From NCBI GenBank assembly GCA_036388295.1, contig DASVSC010000304.1, positions 1 through 31,717 on the forward strand: a DNA stretch of 31,717 bases, written 5' to 3'. The stretch is from RYN-431 sp036388295 (GTDB taxonomy: Bacteria; Planctomycetota; Phycisphaerae; Tepidisphaerales; Tepidisphaeraceae). Of the stretch, positions 15,108 through 22,600 are shown one piece after another (position 1 is the stretch's first letter; every line of letters starts with the position of its first letter). A program made the position numbers and the translations under genes. The notes beneath the pieces are model-generated. The model searched no databases, was not told the DNA's origin, and saw only the letters and a program-made list of their open reading frames with translations.

Positions 15108-15719
15108 GTGAAGAAGACGGTTCGACCGGTAATCCTGGGCGCGGGCCTGCTCGTCTGGGCTTGCGCGGCCGTCGCGGGCATGGGCACAATGATGGCCGCC
15201 GCCCGCACGCCCGACCCCGCCGCCGACGCGCCGGCCCAGTGGCCGGCGGCGATCACCCCGCCCCGCCCCGCGCCCGCCCACGCCGTCGTCTGCCTGCACC
15301 CGAAATGTCCGTGCAGCACCGCCACCCTTGAGGCTTTAGCCGACTTAGCGGCCGATTCAGCGGGCGTCGCCATTGACGTGCTGTTCGCCGTCCCGGCCCA
15401 CAAACCCGAATGGGCCGACGCCGACCTGGTCGAACGGGCACGCCGGGTGCCCGGCCTGAACGTGGTTATCGACGAAGACGGCCTCCGGGCCGCGGCATTG
15501 GGCGCGCGGACGAGCGGGCAGACGTTCCTGTACGACGCCGCCGGCCGGCTCGCGTTCGCGGGCGGCCTGACGCCCGGCCGCGGCGAAAGCGGTCCGTGCG
15601 ACGGCCTGACCGCCCTGAAATCCGCGTTGGCCGGAACGAACGGCCCGACGCCGGTGCGGACGACGCCAGTCTTTGGTTGTGCCTTGTACCGATCGTCCAC
15701 TTCCGAGGCGCACCGATGA
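15108..15719 (+). CDS. RedB-like thioredoxin-fold membrane protein
   Basis: 203-aa protein with a GTG start. The N-terminus (VKKTVRPVILGAGLLVWACAAVAG) is a signal or single membrane anchor. The extracytoplasmic part has a thioredoxin-like layout: AVVCLHPKCPCS with Cys67-Pro-Cys69 after the first strand, then GVAIDVLFAVP, NVVIDEDGLRAAALGARTSGQTFLYDAAGRL and FAGGLTPGRG. This matches what I recall of RedB-type proteins in myxobacteria and planctomycetes, including the conserved tail TPVFGC (Cys191). The CxC spacing differs from the CxxC of classical thioredoxins. An extra Cys164 (SGPCDG) stands in the segment after the Gly-rich turn. The stop overlaps the kinase start (ATGA at 15716-15719), so the two are translationally coupled. 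Likely senses or transmits thiol redox state or metal to the kinase; that role is inference. Confidence 0.82.
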   Translation: MKKTVRPVILGAGLLVWACAAVAGMGTMMAAARTPDPAADAPAQWPAAITPPRPAPAHAVVCLHPKCPCSTATLEALADLAADSAGVAIDVLFAVPAHKPEWADADLVERARRVPGLNVVIDEDGLRAAALGARTSGQTFLYDAAGRLAFAGGLTPGRGESGPCDGLTALKSALAGTNGPTPVRTTPVFGCALYRSSTSEAHR

Positions 15720-18382
15720 ACGCAACACTCGCTGATAAGCTGTACGCCGAGTCGCGCCGTCGTCACTTCGCCGAAACCGACCAATTGCTGGCCGTGCTGC
15801 TGGTGTTCCAGTGGGCCGGCACCATCGCCTGGGCGCTGGCGACCACGCCGTACACCTGGACCGGCGACACCGCCACCCTGCACCCGCACGTCTGGACGGC
15901 CCTGCTGCTGGGGGCCGTCATTTCGCTGCCGCCGGCGCTGCTGTCGCGCTTGCACAGCGGCTCGGGCTACCTGCGCTACGTCAACGGCGTCGCCCAGATG
16001 CTCGCCAGCGCGCTGCTGGTGCACACCTCAGGCGGGCGGATCGAAACGCACTTCCACGTCTTCGGCTCGCTGGCCATCCTGTCGTTCTACCGCGACTGGA
16101 AGGTGCTGGTGCCGGCCACGATCGTGGTGGTGATCGAGCACACCGTGCGCGGGCAGTTTTACCCGCAGACGCTGTTCGGCACGCCGACGGTGAACACCTG
16201 GCGTATCGTCGAACACGCCGGCTGGGTCGTGTTCATCGACATCTTCCTGGTCATCGCCTGCGTGCGCGGCGAACGGGAGACGCGCAAGATCGCCAACGAA
16301 AGCGCCGCCCTGCAGGAGGCCAAGCGCGTCGCCGACGCCGCCAACGTCGCCAAGGGCGAGTTCCTGGCCAACATGAGCCATGAAATCCGCACGCCCATGA
16401 ACGGCGTGATCGGCATGACCGACCTGCTGCTGACCACGAACTTGGACGACCGCCAGCGCAAGCAGGCCACGCTCGTCAAAACGTCGGCTAACAACTTGCT
16501 CGGACTCATCAACGATATTCTGGACTTTTCCAAGATCGAGGCCGGCAAGTTCGAGTTGCTCAGCGAGCCGTTCGATTTGGCGCAGACGGTCGAAGACGTG
16601 ATCGACAGCTTCGCCGAGCGGGCCGACCGCCGCGGGCTGGATCTGGCCTGCCAGCTCGACCCGCGCGTCTGCCGGCGCTACACCGGCGACGCCCTGCGCC
16701 TGCGGCAGATCCTGGTCAACCTGATCGGCAACGCGCTGAAGTTTACCGAACGCGGGCAGGTGATCGTCCGTGTGTCGCTGCAGGAAAACGCCGAAGACGC
16801 CGCCGCGGACGTCGCGGCCGAGAAAATGTGCATCCGCTTCGACGTGGTCGACAGCGGCCCGGGCATTCCCACGGATCGGCTCGACCGCTTGTTCCGCAGC
16901 TTCAGCCAAGTCGATTCCTCCGCCACACGCCGGTTCGGCGGCACGGGCCTGGGGCTGGCCATCAGCAAGCAACTGGCCGAATTGATGGGCGGGCGCGTCG
17001 GCGTGAGCAGCCGCGTCGGCGTCGGCAGCACGTTCTGGTTCACCGTCTGCCTGTGCGAAGCGCCCGGCATCGCCTGCGTCGACGCGCCGCCCGTCGTGCC
17101 CGGCACGCGCGTGCTGGTGGCGGACGAAAACCCGGTCCACCTGGGCGTCATCCGCGAGCAACTGGCGAACTGGAACCTCAAGGCCGACGTCTGCGAGCGC
17201 GGCCAGGACGTGGTCGACGCCCTGCGCCGCGCCGACGCCGAGGGCGAGCCGTACCACGTGTTGATCACCGACAACACCCTGCGCGACATGGACGCCGACG
17301 CGCTGATCGGCCGCCTGGAGCACGAGCCGCGCCTGCGCCTGCCGACGCTGATCATGACCGCCAACCACGAGCCCGCCCCCAACGCCGACGGGCTGAAGCG
17401 GCGGGGCGTGCAGGGCTTCATCTCCAAGCCGGTGCGCCAAAGCCAACTGTTCGATTCGGTAATGACCGCCCTGGCGCACGGCACCGTCGCCGCCAAGCCG
17501 GCCGCCGTGGACAAGGTGGCCTACGCCCTGATGGGTCTTCGCGTGCTGCTGGTGGAGGACAACGAGGTCAATCAGATGGTCGCCGGCGACTTGCTGCGCC
17601 ACGCCGGCTGCGATGTGGAAATTGCCGGCAACGGCGCTGAGGCGATCGAGCGGCTGAAAAAGGACGTCACGTTCGACGTGGTCCTGATGGACTGCCAGAT
17701 GCCGGTCATGGACGGCTTCGAGGCCGCCAGCCGCGTGCGCGACATGAAACGCCACGGCCTGGTGCCCGAGTGGCTGCCGGTGATCGCGCTGACCGCCAAC
17801 GCCATCAACGGCGACCGCGAAAAGTGCCTGGGTGCGGGCATGGACGATTACGTGAGCAAGCCGATCGAGCCGGCGATGCTGATCCGCACGATCACCCGCC
17901 TGGCCAGGCCCAAGCCACGCCCGGCGGCAGTCACAACACTGGCGGCGGTCACGGACGTGATTCCCCAACCCACGCCGCCCCCTCCCGAGCCCATGGCCGT
18001 CGCTATTGCGGAGCCGACAGCGGCGGCGGACGCCGTGGATGTGGACCAGCTCGTGCGGCGCTGCACCGGGCGGGCGGATTTCGCGCTGCGGGTGTTGGAA
18101 AAGTTCATCGCGCAACTGGACACGCGGGTAGACGAAGTCGCCGCCGCCGCCGCCGGGCGACAGGCCGATCAATGTCGGGCCGCGGCGCACCAGCTTAAAG
18201 GGTCGGCCGCCACCGTCGCCGCGGGCGCGCTGGCCGAAGCGGCCGCGGTCTTGGAAGCACGGGCCATGGAGGGCGTTCTGGACGAAACCGCCGTCGCCGT
18301 CGACGATTTACGTCGCCAGGCCCGGCAGTGCATCGACGACCTGCCGCGGGTGCGTGGCCTGCTGATTAAGCCGGCCACGTGA
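15716..18382 (+). CDS. Hybrid sensor histidine kinase (HisKA-HATPase-REC-REC-Hpt)
   Basis: 888-aa inner-membrane sensor kinase. The ATG at 15716 overlaps the RedB-like stop; the longer frame to 15410 is antisense-like filler over that gene. Residues ~20-190 form a multi-helix membrane sensor with the distinctive segment GGRIETHFHVFGSLAILSFYRDW and IVVVIEHTVRGQFYP, His-rich and without a known ligand. It continues with FLANMSHEIRTPMNG (phospho-accepting His222), the N-box ILVNLIGNALKFT and GTGLGLAISKQL (ATP lid), a first receiver (Asp519 in ITDN), a second receiver (LLVEDNEVNQ, Asp659 in MDCQMPVMDG) and a C-terminal Hpt domain (AAHQLKGSA, His825). This is a full phosphorelay in one chain. The first receiver is divergent and may be non-signalling. 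The likely output is the HD-GYP regulator 42 nt downstream. Confidence 0.95.
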   Translation: MNATLADKLYAESRRRHFAETDQLLAVLLVFQWAGTIAWALATTPYTWTGDTATLHPHVWTALLLGAVISLPPALLSRLHSGSGYLRYVNGVAQMLASALLVHTSGGRIETHFHVFGSLAILSFYRDWKVLVPATIVVVIEHTVRGQFYPQTLFGTPTVNTWRIVEHAGWVVFIDIFLVIACVRGERETRKIANESAALQEAKRVADAANVAKGEFLANMSHEIRTPMNGVIGMTDLLLTTNLDDRQRKQATLVKTSANNLLGLINDILDFSKIEAGKFELLSEPFDLAQTVEDVIDSFAERADRRGLDLACQLDPRVCRRYTGDALRLRQILVNLIGNALKFTERGQVIVRVSLQENAEDAAADVAAEKMCIRFDVVDSGPGIPTDRLDRLFRSFSQVDSSATRRFGGTGLGLAISKQLAELMGGRVGVSSRVGVGSTFWFTVCLCEAPGIACVDAPPVVPGTRVLVADENPVHLGVIREQLANWNLKADVCERGQDVVDALRRADAEGEPYHVLITDNTLRDMDADALIGRLEHEPRLRLPTLIMTANHEPAPNADGLKRRGVQGFISKPVRQSQLFDSVMTALAHGTVAAKPAAVDKVAYALMGLRVLLVEDNEVNQMVAGDLLRHAGCDVEIAGNGAEAIERLKKDVTFDVVLMDCQMPVMDGFEAASRVRDMKRHGLVPEWLPVIALTANAINGDREKCLGAGMDDYVSKPIEPAMLIRTITRLARPKPRPAAVTTLAAVTDVIPQPTPPPPEPMAVAIAEPTAAADAVDVDQLVRRCTGRADFALRVLEKFIAQLDTRVDEVAAAAAGRQADQCRAAAHQLKGSAATVAAGALAEAAAVLEARAMEGVLDETAVAVDDLRRQARQCIDDLPRVRGLLIKPAT

Positions 18383-18424
18383 ACGGCCGATGAAGACCGG
18401 GGCCGGTTTTGTGGTGTAATCGTG

Positions 18425-19453
18425 ATGAACCCAACTGTCATGCGAATCCTGGTCGCAGAAGACGATCCCATCGCCGGCGAAATGCTCGCCGAGATGCTGC
18501 GGTCGCAGGGCCACGACGTGACGGTCGCCGAAGACGGACAGGACGCCATCGAACACATGCGCCTGACGCCGTTCCCGCTGGTCATCAGCGACTGGGACAT
18601 GCCCCGCATGAACGGCGAACAGCTCTGCCGCGAAATCCGAAGCGGCGAGTGGGGCATGTACGTGTACTTCATCCTCCTCAGCGGCCGCGGCGACCGCCAG
18701 AGCAGTTTGCGCGGCTACGAAAGCGGCGCCGACGACTACATCTCCAAGCCCTTCGACCCCGACGAAGTGACCGCCCGCCTGCGCGTTGCCCAGCGCATCC
18801 TGCAGCTGGAAACGCACGACGTCACCATCTTCGCCCTGGCGAAGCTGGCCGAATCGCGGGACAGCGACACGGGCAAGCACATCGAACGCGTGCAGGCCTA
18901 CTGCCAGGTGCTGGCCGAGCGGATGCTGCACTCGGGCGGCTGGCCGGAGATCAACGCCAGCTTCGTCAAGCTCCTGTTCCAGACCAGCCCGCTGCACGAC
19001 ATCGGGAAGGTCAGCATCCCCGACGCCGTGCTGCTGAAGCCGGGCAAGCTGAGCGTGAGCGAGTTCGAGCTGATGAAAACGCACACCACGTGCGGCGCAG
19101 ACACCCTCGCCGCCGCCGCCCAGCAACGGCCCAAGGCGGCCTACCTGGAAATGGCCCGGCAGATCGCGCTCAGCCACCACGAACGCTGGGACGGCACCGG
19201 CTACCCGCAAAGCCTGGCCGCCGACGAAATCCCGCTGGCCGCCCGCGTGGTGGCGGTGGCCGACGTCTACGACGCCCTGACCAGTCGCCGCCAGTACAAA
19301 GAGGCCTTCCCCCACGACCAGGCCCGGGCCATCATCCTCGACGGTGCCGGCACGCACTTCGACCCGCAGATCGTCGACGTCTTCCGCGAAGTCGAACTCC
19401 AATTCGCCGCCATCCGCGGCCAACTGTGCGAACGCATGTCCCTGGCGGCGTGA
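18425..19453 (+). CDS. Response regulator with HD-GYP phosphodiesterase domain
   Basis: 342-aa cytoplasmic regulator (RpfG-like). The receiver (residues ~5-125) has RILVAEDDPIAG acidic residues, phospho-acceptor Asp56 in VISDWDMPRMNG, and SKPF with the conserved Lys. The HD-GYP domain (~140-335) shows SDTGKHIERVQAY, LHDIGKVSIPD (His191-Asp192), HHERWDGTGYP (His251-His252-Glu253) and ARVVAVADVYDALTS: the complete set for a c-di-GMP phosphodiesterase. GTG at 18422, ATG at 18425 and ATG at 18440 are all possible starts; none has a good Shine-Dalgarno. It follows the kinase by 42 nt and is its probable phosphorelay partner. Phosphorylation would control c-di-GMP breakdown and hence motility or matrix behaviour; the link is inferred from adjacency. 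Confidence 0.94.
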   Translation: MNPTVMRILVAEDDPIAGEMLAEMLRSQGHDVTVAEDGQDAIEHMRLTPFPLVISDWDMPRMNGEQLCREIRSGEWGMYVYFILLSGRGDRQSSLRGYESGADDYISKPFDPDEVTARLRVAQRILQLETHDVTIFALAKLAESRDSDTGKHIERVQAYCQVLAERMLHSGGWPEINASFVKLLFQTSPLHDIGKVSIPDAVLLKPGKLSVSEFELMKTHTTCGADTLAAAAQQRPKAAYLEMARQIALSHHERWDGTGYPQSLAADEIPLAARVVAVADVYDALTSRRQYKEAFPHDQARAIILDGAGTHFDPQIVDVFREVELQFAAIRGQLCERMSLAA

Positions 19454-19480
19454 TTCAAACCGGCAACGATGGTTGATTTC

Positions 19481-19570
19481 GAGCCGCGGGTGTCAACCCG
19501 CGCGGGGACGTGGCGACTTCGGGCGATGATCCAGATACGCAAGCAGCACGCGGGTTCACACCCGCGGCTC
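19481..19570. repeat. Compound inverted repeat (CCGCGGGTGT-type)
   Basis: 22-nt arms GAGCCGCGGGTGTCAACCCG+CG (19481-19502) and 19549-19570 are complementary at 21 of 22 positions across a 46-nt spacer. The left arm also folds on itself (CGCGGGT, loop GTCA, ACCCGCG), and the right arm nearly so (its T-A mismatch falls in the loop). It lies 27 nt after the HD-GYP gene and ~60 nt before the gltB promoter candidate. It may end the signalling operon, or be a dispersed palindromic element; I recall similar GCCGCGGGTGT palindromes in planctomycete genomes. Confidence 0.8.
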
Positions 19571-19608
19571 AAACTCCACCCGTTCCGATAAGCCCCATCT
19601 CACTTTCG

Positions 19609-19638
19609 CGTGCGACCCGGCGCGGGAATTGCTACAAT
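19609..19638 (+). promoter_or_regulatory. Candidate extended -10 promoter of gltB
   Basis: TGCTACAAT at 19630-19638 gives an extended -10 (TG-n-TACAAT, 5 of 6 to TATAAT). The region 17 nt upstream has only a poor -35 (GTGCGA, ~19610-19615), as is usual for extended -10 promoters. It would give a 5' leader of about 45 nt before the gltB ATG at 19692. Sequence inspection only. Confidence 0.42.
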
Positions 19639-19691
19639 GCCCCGCCCGGAGCGAACCAACCGCCGTTCCGGGCAGCGACCGTTGTAGCACC

Positions 19692-22600
19692 ATGAAACAC
19701 GAACATTCGCACGGCATGCCGCCCGCCCAGGGCTTGTACGACCCACAGTTCGAGCGCGACGCCTGTGGCGTGGGCTTCATCGCCCATGTCAAAGGCAAGC
19801 CCTCGCACAAGCTGGTCGCCAACGCGCTGGAAATCCTGGAAAACATGGAACACCGTGGGGCCGTCGGCTCCGAGCCCGATTCGGGCGACGGGTGCGGCAT
19901 TCTCACGGGCACGCCGGACAAGTTCTTCCGCCGCGAGTGCGGCAAGCTCGGCTTCAAGCTCCCCAAGGCCGGCGACTACGCGGTGGCCATGTGCTTTCTG
20001 CCTAAGGACTTAGTCAGCCGCCAGGTGTGCGAGGCCAAGCTCGAAGAGATGGTCGAAGAGTACGGCATGACCCTGCTCGGCTGGCGCGACGTGCCGGTCA
20101 ATTCCGACGTCCTCGGCCCCACGCCGCGCGCCACCGAGCCGCGCATCCGCCAGGCCTTCATCGGCATGGGGGAGAACTTCTACAATCGCGCCGACTTCAA
20201 CCGCCGCCTGTACCTGGTCCGCCAGCGCGCCGAAAACGACATCGAGTTCGGCAACGCCGTCCCGCCGGCCGCCCAGGACGAGTTCTACATCTGCCTGACC
20301 TCGACCAACCGCATGGTCTACAAGGGCATGCTCATGCCCCTGCAGGTGCGGGCGTATTTCCCCGACCTGTCGGACCCGGCCTTCGAGAGCCAGTACGCCA
20401 TCGTCCATAGCCGGTTTTCCACCAACACGTTTCCGTCATGGCGACTGGCCCACCCGTACCGCTACCTGGCCCACAACGGCGAAATCAACACGCTGCGCGG
20501 CAACCGCAACTGGATGAAATCCCGCGCCGGCAGCCTGCATAGCGACGTGTTCGGTGACGAACTGAACAAGCTGTTCCCGATCCTGACCCAAAACGGCTCC
20601 GACTCGGCCACGCTCGACAACGCGCTGCAGTTCCTCAGCGTCAACGGCCGGAGCGTCGAACACGCCATGATGATGCTGGTCCCCGAGGCGTGGCAGAACA
20701 ACCCGCTGATGGACCCGGATTTGAAGGCCTTCTACGAATACCACGCCTGCCTGATGGAACCGTGGGACGGCCCGGCGAACATCGCCTTCACCAACGGCGA
20801 CAAGATCGGCGCTATTCTGGACCGTAACGGCTTGCGTCCCAGCCGCTACTTCGTGACCAAAGACGACCACGTCATCATGGCCAGCGAGGCCGGCACGCTG
20901 CCGATCGAAGCAAAAAACATCGCCCGCAAGTGGCGTCTGCAGCCGGGCAAAATCTTCCTGATCGACTTCAAAAAGAAGCGCATCATCGACGACAGCGAGG
21001 TCAAAAGCGGCCTCGTCGACTCACGGCCCTGGAAGCGCTGGCTGGACGAGAACCTGACCGAACTGGAAAGCCTGCCCGACGCCCCCGTGCCCGCGCCGCA
21101 CCCCGAGCCGCACATGGGCGTCCGCGACGGCGGCCAGCCCAACGGCACCGACGCCCCCGACACGTCGCTGCTGAACCTGCAGCACGCGTTCGGCTACACC
21201 AACGAAGACCTCCGCCTGCTGATGACCCCCATGGCCGCCACCGGCGCCGAAGCCGTCGGCAGCATGGGCACGGACACGCCGTTGGCCTGTTTATCCGACA
21301 AGCCGCAGCTGCTGTTCAGCTACTTCAAGCAGCTCTTCGCGCAGGTGACGAACCCGCCGCTGGACGCGATTCGCGAAGAGCTGGTCACCAGTCTCTACAC
21401 CTACCTCGGCCGCGAGGGGAACCTGCTGACCGAAGAGCCCGGCCATTGCCGGCTGATCAAGCTTAAGAGCCCGATTTTGACGAACGCCGAGTTCGCCAAA
21501 CTGGCCGCGCTGGACGGCGACGACCACAAGGCCATCAAGCTGTCGCTGGTCTTCGACGTCAGCGAAGGCGAAGCCGGCCTCGTGGCTGCCCTGAAGCGGC
21601 TGTGCGAGCAGGCCGTCGAGGCCGTGCGCGCCGGTCGCGCCAGCATCCTGATCCTTTCCGACCGCGGCGTCGACCGCGAACACGGCGCCATCCCGTCCCT
21701 GCTGGCCACCAGCGCCGTGCACCACACCCTCATCAAGGCCGGCGTCCGCGCCCAGTGCGGCCTGGTGATCGAAACGGCCGAAGCACGCGAAGTGCATCAC
21801 TTCTGCCTGCTCGTCGGCTACGGCGCGGGCGCGGTGAACCCGTACCTGGCGCTCGAAAGCATCGCCGACCTCCACGCCGACGGCCTGCTGCCGGACATGA
21901 GCGTCGACAAGGCCCAGAAGAACTACATCAAGGCCGCCAACAAAGGCATCCTCAAAGTCGCCTCGAAGATGGGCATCAGCACCGTGCAGAGCTACCGCGG
22001 CGCGCAGATCTTCGAAGCCGTCGGGTTGGCCAAGGAACTGATCGAAGAACACTTCGTCGGCACGCCCAGCCGCATTCAGGGCGTCGACCTGGACGTCATC
22101 GCCGCCGAGACGCTGATGCGGCACCGTCGCGCGTACCCGCCGATCGTCGTCGAGACCGACATGCTCGACGTCGGCGGCCAATACCAGTACCGCCGCCACG
22201 GCGAGTACCACCAGTGGAACCCCGACACCGTCGCCAAGCTGCAATACAGCGTGCGCGTCGACAGCTTCAAAACGTACCTCGAATACGCCAAGGCCATCAA
22301 CGACGAGGCCAAGCACCGCTGCACCCTGCGCGGCATGCTGAAGTTCAAGCCCGCCAAAAACCCGATCCCGATCGAAGACGTCGAGCCGGCCAAGGAAATC
22401 GTCAAACGCTTCGTCACCGGCGCGATGAGCTTCGGCAGCATCAGCCGCGAAAGCCACGAAACCCTCGCTATCGCGATGAACACCATCGGCGGCAAATCCA
22501 ACACCGGCGAAGGCGGCGAAGACCCCGAGCGCTTCGCCGACAAACGCCGCAGCGCCATCAAGCAGATCGCCAGCGGCCGGTTCGGCGTGACGACCGAATA

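Noticed and set aside
15410..15715. 102-residue upstream extension of the kinase frame
   Set aside because: It lies within the RedB-like gene in another frame; the ATG at 15716 overlaps that gene's stop and begins a normal kinase N-terminus.
14975..16024. 350-residue upstream extension of the methyltransferase frame
   Set aside because: It overlaps the RedB-like and kinase genes in antisense and has no similarity to methyltransferases; the gene most likely starts at 14974.
16028..18190. 720-aa open frame on the minus strand opposite the hybrid kinase
   Set aside because: Low-complexity Arg/Ala/His/Gln-rich shadow of a GC-rich gene; the plus strand has full kinase, receiver and Hpt motifs.
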